The position numbers and the translations under genes were made by a program. Shown here piece after piece: positions 1 to 8,420 of a DNA stretch of 64,000 bases. The first letter of the stretch is position 1, and each line of letters starts with the position of its first letter. Where the stretch lies: NCBI GenBank assembly GCA_963756115.1, contig CAVWMN010000010.1, forward strand, positions 1,674,001 to 1,738,000, written 5' to 3'. This stretch comes from JTS-RE37 sp963756115 (GTDB lineage: Bacteria; Bacteroidota; Bacteroidia; Flavobacteriales; Flavobacteriaceae). A model generated the notes under the pieces. The model searched no databases and was not told the origin of the DNA. It saw nothing but the letters and a program-made list of their open reading frames with translations.

Positions 1-1215
1 CCATCGAGCTTCTCTTCGGAGGGGGAGCAGACTTTTATAATAACACCTGCCGCTTCCAGGCGGGAAACAATTTTACGGTACAGGGAATCGGACGCCATCA
101 AATCTGCATAAACCCCCAGTCGCCTGCCTTCCATACCAGACATTTTTCCGATATGTCCATCCCATCCGGCATCCCAGGGAGGTGGCACTGACATCCTATC
201 CTGCTGGTCAAAGCCCAACATGGCATCCAGTAAAATGGCATTGTCAATTACGTTCTTCGTCATGGGACCGGGGGTATCCAATGTACTGGAAATGGGGACA
301 ATGCCACTCCGGGACAACAACCCTATCGTGGGTTTTAAGCCAACAACTGAATTCTGCCCAGAGGGCGAAAGTATGGATCCCGAAGTTTCTGTTCCCACTG
401 CCGCTACCGCATAATTGGCAGCCACTGCAGTACCACTGCCGGAACTGCTTCCGCCGGTTTCAAAAACTCCCCTGCCGTAGGGGTTCAGGGTTTGACCGCC
501 CATGGCACTGTAACCAACCGGGCACCCGGAGCACAGAAAGTAGGCCCATTCACTCATATTTACCTTTCCCAGGATAATAGCACCTTTTTCCTTTAAACGC
601 GCTACTATATAAGCGTCGGTTACATCGTTTTCCATCAGGGCAACGGAGCCCGCGGTTGTACGCATTCCCTCCGTATTGATATTATCCTTTAACAATACGG
701 GCATCCCAAACACCGGGTGCCTCTGTATCGCTTCTTCCGACAACCGGAGCCTGTCCTTGTCCCGGGCTTGCTGTACGGCATCCGCATTCAGCGCCAGGAT
801 TGTATGGAGGGTGGAAGCATTATTCAATTCATATTTGTATATCCGGTAGAGAAAAAACAGCACCAACTTTTCATATGACAGCCTTCCGGATTTTATATGG
901 GATTGCAGGGTAGGGATATCCTGTTCCAGGACCAGGGGTTTCAGGCTTTGATATTCCGCTTCTGAAAACCGGGATACTTCGGGGTATAACGGCCGGAAAA
1001 CCGCATTTTTATCCAGGAAGCGGGACTGGAGTAAGCTGAATTGCATCCGGGCAATTTCGTGGTCCCGGTTTGCAGCCACTTCTGCCGAATCATTGTAGGG
1101 TGCCCAGAGGATCACCGTATCGGGTACCTGTTCGGGATGCCGGTCACCACGCCCACCCAGGTCTTTGCATCCCAAGCATACCAGCAGGGCCGCAAGTATC
1201 GCGAATAATCTCATC
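1..1215 (-). CDS. Amidase signature family lipoprotein (3' end beyond window)
   Basis: The minus-strand frame is open from an ATG at 1215 to the window edge, giving about 405 codons without a stop, so the C-terminus is missing. The N-terminus is a short hydrophobic stretch ending in LVCLGCKDL, a lipobox-like signal, so the protein is probably a membrane-anchored periplasmic lipoprotein. The amidase catalytic triad region is visible: the lysine in LLKDNINTEG, the glycine/serine-rich GGSSSGSGTAVAAN, and the second serine in GTETSGSILSP. The family hydrolyses C-N amide bonds; GatA and fatty-acid amide hydrolases are relatives. The lipoprotein signal argues against a GatA role, and the substrate is unknown. 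It lies 84 bases downstream of ftsY on the same strand and may be read through from it. Confidence 0.9.
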
Positions 1216-1299
1216 GGGGGTATACACTGTTTCACTGGTTCATTGCTGATGATAGGTCCCTGCGCTTCTTCCCTTACGGCAGCAGGTTCGAAAATTAGT

Positions 1300-2265
1300 T
1301 CAATGATCTTTGCCGATATTAAAAAACGAATCGATAAACTCCATTTTATTGAATACCTGCAGGTCTCCGATCCCTTCCCCTACCCCGATATATTTGACCG
1401 GGATCCGGAACTGGTCTGAGATCCCCAGTACCACCCCGCCTTTGGCCGTTCCATCCAGTTTGGTAACCGCCAGGGATGTTACTTCAGTTGCTTTGGTGAA
1501 TTGCTTCGCCTGTTCGAAGGCATTCTGCCCCGTTGAACCATCGAGCACCAGTAAAACTTCATGGGGAGCTTCTTCCAGAACTTTTTGCATCACCCGTTTT
1601 ACCTTTCCTAATTCGTTCATCAGATTGACCTTGTTGTGCAGTCGTCCTGCCGTATCGATCAGGACCACATCAGCCTCCTGGGTTACTGCGGAACTCAGGG
1701 TGTCAAAGGCCACCGAGGCCGGGTCGCTTCCCATTTTTTGCTTGATCAGGGGAACCCCCACCCGTTCTGCCCATACCTCGAGCTGGTCAATCGCGGCTGC
1801 CCGAAAGGTATCTGCTGCACCTATCACCACCTTATAACCCCGGTTCTTGAACTGGTGGGCGAGCTTCCCTATCGTGGTGGTTTTCCCCACCCCGTTGACC
1901 CCAACAACCATAATTACATAGGGCCGCTGGGCCGGGATACTGAAATCTGTTTCTTCATCCGCGGTGGTCTCTGACAGGAGGCCTGCGATCTCTTCCCTCA
2001 ATATCAGGTTCAACTCTTCAGTACCCATGTATTTGTCCCTTTCCACACGCTCCTCAATGCGTTTGATGATCTTCAGGGTAGTGTCTACCCCCACATCTGA
2101 AGATACCAGGACCTCTTCGAGGTTGTCCAGTACCTCATCATCTACCCGGCTCTTTCCGGCAACTGCCTTGCTTAGCTTAGAAAAGAAACTCGATTTGGTT
2201 TTTTCAAGCCCCTTATCGAGGCTTTCCTTATGTTGTGGGGAAAATATTTTTTTGAATAAACTCAT
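1300..2265 (-). CDS. ftsY: Signal recognition particle receptor FtsY
   Basis: A 321-residue SRP-receptor GTPase that docks ribosome-nascent chain-SRP complexes at the inner membrane for co-translational insertion. The N-terminal helical domain (about 1-100) is followed by the NG GTPase domain with P-loop GVNGVGKTTTIGKLA, DTFRAAA, the DTAGR switch and TKLDGTAKGG. The acidic A domain of enterobacterial FtsY is absent, as is usual in Bacteroidota. The start MSLFKKIF is the first in-frame ATG and has a near-consensus -7 box on the minus strand (2274-2281, one mismatch to TAnnTTTG). A hairpin terminator separates it from rpmB-rpmG-DUF4295, so it is probably transcribed on its own despite the conserved gene order. 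Confidence 0.97.
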   Translation of the reverse strand: MSLFKKIFSPQHKESLDKGLEKTKSSFFSKLSKAVAGKSRVDDEVLDNLEEVLVSSDVGVDTTLKIIKRIEERVERDKYMGTEELNLILREEIAGLLSETTADEETDFSIPAQRPYVIMVVGVNGVGKTTTIGKLAHQFKNRGYKVVIGAADTFRAAAIDQLEVWAERVGVPLIKQKMGSDPASVAFDTLSSAVTQEADVVLIDTAGRLHNKVNLMNELGKVKRVMQKVLEEAPHEVLLVLDGSTGQNAFEQAKQFTKATEVTSLAVTKLDGTAKGGVVLGISDQFRIPVKYIGVGEGIGDLQVFNKMEFIDSFFNIGKDH

Positions 2266-2302
2266 ACCAGCGCAAATTGAGCGTTAAAGATAGGAAATAA
2301 AA

Positions 2303-2330
2303 AAAGCCGCTCTCCAGGGAAAGCGGCTTT
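2303..2330 (-). terminator. Intrinsic terminator after the rpmB-rpmG-DUF4295 operon
   Basis: A perfect 9-bp stem (AAAGCCGCT, with its complement at 2322-2330) is followed on the minus strand by a T-rich run. It sits 20 bases past the DUF4295 stop and before the ftsY start. Confidence 0.85.
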
Positions 2331-2349
2331 ATATAATAGGGTTAGTCAG

Positions 2350-2502
2350 TTACTTTTTGGATAACCAATCGTTGACCATCTCGGGTGGCATTACCGCTTC
2401 CATAAAGGTATATGCACCGCTTTTAGGGGACCTTACCATTTTAATGGCCTTTGTCAATCTTTTAGAACCCCCTTGCAGGGTTGCTACCGTTTTCTTTGCC
2501 AT
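2350..2502 (-). CDS. DUF4295 small basic protein
   Basis: A 50-residue lysine-rich protein that begins MAKKTVATLQGGSKRLTKAI and ends NDWLSKK. It matches my recollection of the DUF4295 family, found in Bacteroidota between rpmG and ftsY. The size, charge and company of two ribosomal proteins suggest a ribosome-associated role, but no function is established. The ATG is 7 bases after the rpmG stop, so it is co-transcribed and probably translationally coupled. Confidence 0.93.
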   Translation of the reverse strand: MAKKTVATLQGGSKRLTKAIKMVRSPKSGAYTFMEAVMPPEMVNDWLSKK

Positions 2503-2509
2503 GATCTAT

Positions 2510-2692
2510 TTATTTTATCTCTTTATGAACTGTCATCCTTTTGAGGATCGGATTGAATTTCTTTATTTCCATCCGGTCAGGAGTGTTTTTTTTATTCTTG
2601 GTTGTGATGTACCGGGAAGTACCGGGCATGCCCGAATCCTTGTGCTCCGTACATTCCAAAATTACCTGGACTCTGTTTCCTTTCTTTGCCAT
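2510..2692 (-). CDS. rpmG: 50S ribosomal protein L33
   Basis: A 60-residue large-subunit protein, begins MAKKGNRVQVILECTEHK and ends MTVHKEIK. It keeps only one cysteine (in LECTEHK) and lacks the paired CxxC zinc knuckles, so it is the zinc-independent form. It lies between rpmB (21 bases upstream) and DUF4295 (7 bases downstream) in one operon. Confidence 0.97.
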   Translation of the reverse strand: MAKKGNRVQVILECTEHKDSGMPGTSRYITTKNKKNTPDRMEIKKFNPILKRMTVHKEIK

Positions 2693-2713
2693 CTTACACT
2701 AAACTATTTCGGT

Positions 2714-2950
2714 CTATTTTATCAACCCTTTTTCCCTGGCTTGTTTAAGCACTTCGGAAATTCCATTCTTATTGATCGATTTCAATGCCCTGGTTGAAAC
2801 TTTCAAAGTAACCCAACGATCTTCTTCAGGTATATAAAAACGCTTCTTGGAGAGATTTACATCAAATCTCCTTCTGGTCTTGTTGATGGAGAAAGAAACA
2901 TTATTTCCGAACATCGCCTTCTTTCCAGTAATCTCACAGACTTTTGACAT
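2714..2950 (-). CDS. rpmB: 50S ribosomal protein L28
   Basis: A 78-residue large-subunit protein. It begins MSKVCEITGKKAMFGNNVS, includes the conserved INKTRRRFDVNL stretch, and ends LKQAREKGLIK, which is full length for the family. It is the first gene of the rpmB-rpmG-DUF4295 operon and has a good promoter 34 bases upstream. Confidence 0.97.
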   Translation of the reverse strand: MSKVCEITGKKAMFGNNVSFSINKTRRRFDVNLSKKRFYIPEEDRWVTLKVSTRALKSINKNGISEVLKQAREKGLIK

Positions 2951-2983
2951 TGCGCTACGTTTTACTTTAATTTAAACAGGCTG

Positions 2984-3014
2984 CAAATTTAGATCATTTT
3001 TGCGGGACGCACAA
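2984..3014 (-). promoter_or_regulatory. Promoter of the rpmB operon
   Basis: On the minus strand a TTG (plus 3012-3014) is followed after 20 bases by TAAATTTG (plus 2984-2991). This fits the Bacteroidota primary-sigma consensus TTG-N19-20-TAnnTTTG. Confidence 0.7.
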
Positions 3015-3023
3015 GATTCTTTT

Positions 3024-4271
3024 CTAGAATTTTAAAATTTCTTTGTGCAGCATTTCAAAGGCCTTGTTCACGGATTTGCGGACGATCCGGGTTCTGTGAT
3101 TTCCCATGGTGAAACGCTCGGCATATACCCCGCGTGAGGAAGCAACAGCAATGTATACCGTGCCTATTTGCGCATCCGAATCCCCCTTTGTGGGACCTGC
3201 ATTCCCGGTGGTGGCGACTGCTATATCAGCATGCATCATTTCCCTGACATTTTGGGCCATGGATTTAGCTACTTCTTCACTGACAACAGAGTACGAATCT
3301 ATAAGCGATTTTGGGACGCCCAATACCTCCTCTTTGACCCGGGTAGCGTAACTCACCACACTTCCGAGAAAATGCGCAGATGCCCCGGGAATTGAGGTTA
3401 TCTGTGCTGCGATCTTACCCCCGGTAAAACTTTCTGCAGCCGCCAGGGTAAGGTGTTTAGCTGTCAGTAACCGGGCGATCACAGATTCGATATCTTCCTC
3501 ATTTTCAATTCCATAAATAAGATCGCCGATGAGGTCATTCAGTTTCTCAACCGCTTCCATGACAGCATCTTCAAGAAGCTTCTTATCGGTACCCTTGGCT
3601 GTAAGCCGTAGCCGTACCCGTCCCAGATTGGGGAGGTATGCCAATTTGATATAGGGAGGTAATGCATCTTCCCAGGCTGCTATGCGCTCCGAAAGTGCAC
3701 TTTCCCCAAGGCCATAGGTAATGATGGTCCGGTGAAGGATATAGGGCCGTTTGTATTCTGCCACGATCCTGGGGATGACCACTTCCGTCAGTATATTTTT
3801 CATCTCAAAGGGAACCCCGGGCAGTGAGATATAAACACATTCCCCCTGCCGGATCCACATCCCTGGGGCCGTACCGTAAGCGTTATGCAATACTTCGGCA
3901 CGGGACGGAACCAATGCCTGCCGCCTGTTAAGATCAGAAATGGGGGTGGAGATATAGTTTTGGAAAAGGTCCTCTATATGCGCGAGTACGAGTGGGTTTT
4001 CAACAAGCGTATCCCCTAAGAATTCACATAATGTATGCTTGGTGATATCATCCTTTGTGGGACCAAGCCCGCCCGTAAGGATGACAATTGCCGTGCGCGA
4101 ACCGGCTTCTTTCATTGCCTGCAGGATGTGATCCCTGTTATCCTGTACGGCAGTGACCTGGTATACGGATATACCGATCTTGTTCAGTTCCCTGGCAATA
4201 CTGGTAGAATTGGTATCCACCACCTGCCCTATAAGGATCTCATCCCCTATTGTGATGATCTCCGCGAACAT
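3024..4271 (-). CDS. cinA: CinA family protein (NMN deamidase / competence-damage protein)
   Basis: A 415-residue two-domain protein. The N-terminal MoCF-like domain (about 1-170) has ITIGDEILIGQVVDTNS and LTGGLGPTKDDIT. The C-terminal PncC-type domain (about 255-410) has AAAESFTGGKIAAQIT, GSVVSYATRVKE and ATTGNAGP. In the family the C-terminal domain deamidates nicotinamide mononucleotide in NAD recycling, and the N-terminal domain hydrolyses ADP-ribose-type pyrophosphates. The start overlaps the HPt stop as TGATG (4269-4273), so the two are translationally coupled. It is the last gene of the FAH-HPt-cinA operon. Confidence 0.95.
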   Translation of the reverse strand: MFAEIITIGDEILIGQVVDTNSTSIARELNKIGISVYQVTAVQDNRDHILQAMKEAGSRTAIVILTGGLGPTKDDITKHTLCEFLGDTLVENPLVLAHIEDLFQNYISTPISDLNRRQALVPSRAEVLHNAYGTAPGMWIRQGECVYISLPGVPFEMKNILTEVVIPRIVAEYKRPYILHRTIITYGLGESALSERIAAWEDALPPYIKLAYLPNLGRVRLRLTAKGTDKKLLEDAVMEAVEKLNDLIGDLIYGIENEEDIESVIARLLTAKHLTLAAAESFTGGKIAAQITSIPGASAHFLGSVVSYATRVKEEVLGVPKSLIDSYSVVSEEVAKSMAQNVREMMHADIAVATTGNAGPTKGDSDAQIGTVYIAVASSRGVYAERFTMGNHRTRIVRKSVNKAFEMLHKEILKF

Positions 4272-4609
4272 CAGACAGGGAAATCATTTTTTAGTTCGGT
4301 GATGACCTGATGGATATCCTTTTTTAGCAGCGGGAATTTTCGCGCTACCTGTTCGCTGTTTTCCGCATTTTTACCCAGTGTTTCTATTTCCAGGGCTGCT
4401 GCCCGGGCCTGCTCCATACCCAAAAGATCTACATTGGGTTTGATCTTGTGCGCTAACTTGTAAATATTCTCATAATCGTTTTCGGAAATGGCACGTTCCA
4501 GGTCCTGAAGGTCCTGGGGTACCTCTTCCAGAAATACCGAAATCACAGAGTTGATAAAATCCTGATCCCCATCTGCCATTTCATTTATTTTGTCCAAGTT
4601 GTATATCAT
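4271..4609 (-). CDS. Stand-alone HPt phosphotransfer domain protein
   Basis: A 112-residue, mostly helical protein that is a single histidine phosphotransfer domain. The phospho-acceptor is His54 in KLAHKIKPN, followed by LLGMEQARAAALEIE, a typical HPt helix pair. Such proteins relay phosphate between response-regulator receivers and hybrid kinases. No kinase or receiver is nearby, so partners must be encoded elsewhere. Its ATG abuts the FAH stop (no spacer) and its stop overlaps the cinA start. Identity as HPt is strong; the pathway is unknown. Confidence 0.9.
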   Translation of the reverse strand: MIYNLDKINEMADGDQDFINSVISVFLEEVPQDLQDLERAISENDYENIYKLAHKIKPNVDLLGMEQARAAALEIETLGKNAENSEQVARKFPLLKKDIHQVITELKNDFPV

Positions 4610-5221
4610 TCATTTAATTTTAACTGAAAACATTTCCTCATTTTCGAGCAAGCCCGAAAGGTAATCATTTGCCTGAATTCTTCCAACCCCCGAAGGCGTT
4701 CCTGTAAAAATAATATCTCCCTTCTTAAGTGTAAAAAATCGGGATACATAGGCTATCAGTTCGTCTATTTTCCACAGCATATGCCCAGTATTGCCTTCCT
4801 GGACAATTTCGCCATTCCTTAGGAGGGAGAAACGAAGGGAATTCAGGTCATTAAACCGGGATTTAGGGACCCACCTTCCAATGACTGCCGCCCCATCAAA
4901 GCCTTTGGCTTTTTCCCAGGGGAGGCCTTTTTCCTTTAAACGCGCCTGCAGGTCCCGGGCTGTAAAATCTATGCCGAGGCCTATCTCGTCATAGTAGGTT
5001 GCTGCATATTTCGGGTGGATATGCTTTCCTACCTTTTTAATCTTTACCAAAACCTCCACTTCGTAGTGGACATCATCCGTAAACACCGGAATATAAAAGT
5101 CCTGTTCGCGGGGAAGAATGGCTGAATCCGGTTTGATGAATATGACAGGCTCTTCCGGCCGCTCATTGGCAAGTTCTTTGATATGATCCGCATAATTGCG
5201 GCCTATACATACAAGTTTCAT
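4610..5221 (-). CDS. Fumarylacetoacetate hydrolase (FAH) family protein
   Basis: A 203-residue single-domain FAH-fold enzyme. It begins MKLVCIGRNYADHIKELAN. The acidic metal ligands lie in YEVEVLVKI, with GIDFTARDLQARLKEKG and DIIFTGTPSGVG typical of the family. Members act on 2-hydroxy-dienoates, acylpyruvates or oxaloacetate; the exact substrate cannot be read from sequence. It is the first gene of a tight three-gene operon with HPt and cinA, 88 bases downstream of the exonuclease gene. Confidence 0.92.
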   Translation of the reverse strand: MKLVCIGRNYADHIKELANERPEEPVIFIKPDSAILPREQDFYIPVFTDDVHYEVEVLVKIKKVGKHIHPKYAATYYDEIGLGIDFTARDLQARLKEKGLPWEKAKGFDGAAVIGRWVPKSRFNDLNSLRFSLLRNGEIVQEGNTGHMLWKIDELIAYVSRFFTLKKGDIIFTGTPSGVGRIQANDYLSGLLENEEMFSVKIK

Positions 5222-5309
5222 GGTTTTTATTTTGAGCGAAGCCCGGGTGGTTGGGTTATGAAGTTGCCAGCCCCGGGATCCGACACCTGAAAACGTTTTA
5301 GCGGCTGTT

Positions 5310-6089
5310 CTATGGTAATTTATTGTTTAGTTTATTCAGTTTGATCTGGGTTAACACTTTTTTGGTATATAAAGGAAAATCTGCATTCAGGATCCATCCA
5401 AAATATCCCGGTTCATTGTCAAGCACCTCTGCTACTTTTTTGCCTTTGTGTTTTCCAAAGGAAAATACTTCCTCTTCTGTTTCATCCAGGATTATAAATC
5501 CGGCGAAATCCACTGACTGCTTCCGCCTTGAAAAGTCGGCCAGTTTCTTTATGTCGTTATCCAGCTCCGGATAGCGCTCCAACTGCGACAGCAGTACTTC
5601 GTAAGTTGCCTCTGTATCAGCCTTCGCACTGTGGGCATCGGTCATCTCTTTATCGCAATAAAATTTGTACGCTGCCTCGAGGGTGCGTTTTTCCATTTTG
5701 TGGAATATGGTCTGTACATCAACGGAAACCATGTGCTTCATATCGAAATCGATATCCGCCCGCAGCATTTCCTCTGCCAGCAGGGGAATATCAAAGCGGT
5801 CTGAGTTGAATCCCGCCAGGTCACTGTCGCGGATCATAGCATATATCTCTTTCGATAATTGTTTAAAAGTAGGCTCCCCGGCCACCTTCTCATTGGAAAT
5901 TCCATGGATGGCAACTACCTCCTCGGGAATGTGCATCTCCGGGTTCACCAGCCAGGTCTTGCTTTCCTTATTACCGTTGGGATGTATTTTCAGGATCGAA
6001 ATCTCCACTATCCTGTCCTTTGCCACATTGGTACCGGTGGTTTCAAGGTCAAAGAAACAAATAGCTTTAGAGAGCTTTAATTCCATCAT
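5310..6089 (-). CDS. DnaQ-like 3'-5' exonuclease with ExoX-like C-terminal domain
   Basis: A 259-residue DEDDh exonuclease. The acidic ligands are Asp14 and Glu16 (FFDLETTGT), Asp100 (GFNSDRFDIPLL), His153 and Asp158 (AHSAKADTEAT). After about residue 200 comes an FGKHKGKKVAEVL...PGYFGWIL module, the small domain seen at the end of ExoX-type nucleases. A role in repair or RNA trimming is likely; it is too small and lacks the partners for a replicative proofreading subunit. Two adjacent ATGs (MM) are possible starts. A consensus -7 box (6103-6110) supports either. Confidence 0.92.
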   Translation of the reverse strand: MMELKLSKAICFFDLETTGTNVAKDRIVEISILKIHPNGNKESKTWLVNPEMHIPEEVVAIHGISNEKVAGEPTFKQLSKEIYAMIRDSDLAGFNSDRFDIPLLAEEMLRADIDFDMKHMVSVDVQTIFHKMEKRTLEAAYKFYCDKEMTDAHSAKADTEATYEVLLSQLERYPELDNDIKKLADFSRRKQSVDFAGFIILDETEEEVFSFGKHKGKKVAEVLDNEPGYFGWILNADFPLYTKKVLTQIKLNKLNNKLP

Positions 6090-6102
6090 TTAAAAGTTTA
6101 GG

Positions 6103-6110
6103 CAAAGATA
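6103..6110 (-). promoter_or_regulatory. -7 box for the exonuclease gene
   Basis: The minus strand reads TATCTTTG, an exact match to TAnnTTTG, 13 bases before the ATG at 6089. No clear -33 TTG was found at the usual spacing. Confidence 0.5.
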
Positions 6111-6253
6111 GTTATAATGCTTGGGAAAGTGGATGCTGTTTCTGTTTCCGGGCATTCCTCCTCCACCTTCCGGATCTCCCCCTTCGTGTACCGGAGCGTC
6201 CCGATACAAGTTCACGGGGAGGTTCCTCCCAGCTCACATCAATACAAAAAAAA

Positions 6254-6269
6254 CCCCCCGACAGGGAGG
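6254..6269 (-). terminator. Intrinsic terminator after the E2 gene
   Basis: On the minus strand a short GC stem (CCTCCC with GGGGGG, one G-U pair, 4-base loop) is followed by eight T residues. It lies 25 bases past the E2 stop codon. Confidence 0.75.
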
Positions 6270-6293
6270 CTGTATTATGATAAGGGTACCTGT

Positions 6294-7652
6294 CTAGACT
6301 TCCCGGTTCATGTCCCAGCTTTCGAGGTAATCAGCCACAGATTTTACGAACATGCCGCCGAGCGCCCCGTTAACAACGCGGTGGTCATAGCTATGGGAAA
6401 GGAACATTTTACTGCGGATACCAATAAAATCCCCCTCTTCGGTCTCAATAACCGCCGGTACTTTACGGATGGCTCCCAATGCCAGTATTCCAACCTGGGG
6501 CTGGTTGATAATGGGCGTTCCAAATACACTCCCGAAAGAACCCACGTTGGTGACGGTATAGGTCCCTTCCTGCACCTCTTCCGGTTTAAGGGCATTGTTG
6601 CGTGCCCTGCTGGCCAGGTCATTGACAACCCGCGCCATCCCTACCAAATTGAGCTGGTCTGCATTCTTGATGACCGGGACAATCAAATTGCCGTCGGGCA
6701 GGGCTGCCGCCATACCGATATTGATATGCTTCTTCCGGATAACCGTATCGCCATCGACGGAAACATTCATCATTGGAAAATTTTTAAGCGATTTGGCCAC
6801 TGCTTCGATAAAGATCGGTGTAAATGTAAGTTTTTCACCTTCCCTTTTTTCAAAGGCATTTTTCACCTGGTCGCGCCATTTGACAATATTCGTTACGTCA
6901 ACTTCTATAAAACTCTGTACGTGTGCAGAAGTTGAAACACTGTTCACCATATGCTGGGCAATGAGTTTCCCCATTCTCGTCATCGGTATTACCTCATCCC
7001 CATTCCCGGTTTTAAGCGGTTCCCGTGCAGGGGTAACCGATGCGGTTTTGGATGGAACTGCAGGAGCTGTTTTTTCCTGGGTTGGAGGGGTGCTTACAGT
7101 ATGACGGGCTTCCGGTTGGCCTGTGCTGCGTGTTGCAATGTATGCCAGGATATCATTTTTGGTCACCCGGCCTTCGCTACCGGTTCCCTGGATGGTTTCC
7201 AGTTCCCGGGAAGATATACCTTCCTTCTGGGCAATATTTTTTACAAGGGGGGAATAAAATCGGTCCGATGCATCGCTCTTACTGCCATCACCGTTAGCAC
7301 CTGCCTGGGCTGATGCCTTTGCCATGCTCTCCCTAATCTCGGAAACCGCAGGGGCAGTTTCTGCCTGGTCCTGCCCTTCAGCTTCCGGTTGTGGTTTTAT
7401 TACCTCTTCCCCGTTACGTTCAATTACCGCTACCGTCTGCCCTACCTTGATGATATCGTCTACAGCAAATAATTTTTCCACCAATACACCCTCTACCTCA
7501 CTGGGTACCTCAGAATCTACCTTGTCCGTGGCGATCTCAAAAACCGCCTCATCCATTTCAATGGTATCACCAACCTCTTTTAACCAGGAGGTCAACGTTG
7601 CCTCTGCGACACTCTCACCCATTTGGGGCAATTTTAATTCGAACTTTGACAT
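6294..7652 (-). CDS. 2-oxoacid dehydrogenase E2 (dihydrolipoamide acyltransferase)
   Basis: A 452-residue E2 core subunit of a pyruvate- or branched-chain-type 2-oxoacid dehydrogenase. The domains in order are: one lipoyl domain (1-75, lipoyl Lys44 in ATDKVDSEVP); a linker; the E3/E1-binding domain (about 130-170, YSPLVKNIAQKEGISS); an Ala/Pro/Thr-rich linker; and the catalytic CAT-like domain (about 215-450). The active-site motif reads SYDHRVVNGALGG, so the usual Asp of HxxxDG is Asn428 while His424 is kept. E1 and E3 are not adjacent, so the substrate class is uncertain; similarity by eye favours the branched-chain or generic type of Bacteroidota. Confidence 0.93.
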   Translation of the reverse strand: MSKFELKLPQMGESVAEATLTSWLKEVGDTIEMDEAVFEIATDKVDSEVPSEVEGVLVEKLFAVDDIIKVGQTVAVIERNGEEVIKPQPEAEGQDQAETAPAVSEIRESMAKASAQAGANGDGSKSDASDRFYSPLVKNIAQKEGISSRELETIQGTGSEGRVTKNDILAYIATRSTGQPEARHTVSTPPTQEKTAPAVPSKTASVTPAREPLKTGNGDEVIPMTRMGKLIAQHMVNSVSTSAHVQSFIEVDVTNIVKWRDQVKNAFEKREGEKLTFTPIFIEAVAKSLKNFPMMNVSVDGDTVIRKKHINIGMAAALPDGNLIVPVIKNADQLNLVGMARVVNDLASRARNNALKPEEVQEGTYTVTNVGSFGSVFGTPIINQPQVGILALGAIRKVPAVIETEEGDFIGIRSKMFLSHSYDHRVVNGALGGMFVKSVADYLESWDMNREV

Positions 7653-7689
7653 ATTCCTATTTCAAGTACTTTTTTCCAATATTATTTTG

Positions 7690-7697
7690 CAAAAATA
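7690..7697 (-). promoter_or_regulatory. -7 box for the E2 gene
   Basis: The minus strand reads TATTTTTG, an exact TAnnTTTG match, 37 bases upstream of the ATG at 7652. Confidence 0.5.
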
Positions 7698-7741
7698 ATA
7701 AAAAAATGACCTTATCTTTATGTTTATTGTATTATCAGGGT

Positions 7742-8362
7742 TCAGGATGCCCGTAGCGACCCTTCAAAGGGGATCCTGTTCAGAATACTGCGACCCAGGG
7801 TAACTTCGTCCGCATATTCCAATTCGTCCCCTACGGCTATCCCCCTGGCAATAGTTGATGTTTTCAGATCAATGCCTTCCAGCTGCTTGTAAATATAGAA
7901 ATTAGTTGTATCGCCTTCCATCGTAGAACTAAGGGCAAAGATCAATTCCCTGACATGCCCTTTTTTTATTTTTTCAACAAGTGAACCAATGGTAAGGTCC
8001 AATGGGCCAATGCCTTCCATTGGCGAAATCTTACCACCCAGGACATGATACAAGCCCTTGTATTGGGCGGTATTTTCAATCGCCATTACATCCCGGATAT
8101 CCTCCACCACGCAAACCATACTCTCATCCCGTTTGGGATTGGCACAGATCTGACAAAGTGCGGTTTCCGATATATTATGGCAGTTGCTGCAGAACTTTAT
8201 ATCATCTCGCAGGACTTTTAAGGCAGTTGCCAGCCTTGCGGTTTGCTCGGTGGGTTGTTTCAGCAGGTGCAGGACCAGGCGCAGCGCTGTACGCTTGCCA
8301 ATGCCCGGTAACTGGGACATTTCGTAGACGGCGTTTTCCAGGAGTCGGGATGAAAATTCCAT
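7742..8362 (-). CDS. recR: Recombination mediator RecR
   Basis: A 206-residue RecFOR-pathway protein that, with RecO, loads RecA onto gapped DNA. The N-terminal helix-hairpin-helix has QLPGIGKRTALRLVLHLL. The zinc finger uses Cys58, Cys61, Cys70 and Cys73 (CSNCHNISETALCQIC). The Toprim domain has VVEDIRDVMAIE and YHVLGGKISPMEGIGP. Full length for the family. It is divergent from the symporter gene, with only about 58 bases between the two starts. Confidence 0.97.
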   Translation of the reverse strand: MEFSSRLLENAVYEMSQLPGIGKRTALRLVLHLLKQPTEQTARLATALKVLRDDIKFCSNCHNISETALCQICANPKRDESMVCVVEDIRDVMAIENTAQYKGLYHVLGGKISPMEGIGPLDLTIGSLVEKIKKGHVRELIFALSSTMEGDTTNFYIYKQLEGIDLKTSTIARGIAVGDELEYADEVTLGRSILNRIPFEGSLRAS

Positions 8363-8367
8363 AGAAG

Positions 8368-8375
8368 CAAAATTA
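8368..8375 (-). promoter_or_regulatory. -7 box for recR, nearly leaderless
   Basis: The minus strand reads TAATTTTG, an exact TAnnTTTG match, only 5 bases before the recR ATG. Transcription would start at or within a few bases of the start codon. Confidence 0.5.
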
Positions 8376-8420
8376 CGTACTATTTTTACTTTTTGTACTT
8401 TGCGCCTGAAATTTATTTCT

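Noticed and set aside
182..577. Plus-strand frame of 131 codons
   Set aside because: Antisense shadow of the amidase gene, whose signature motifs are on the minus strand.
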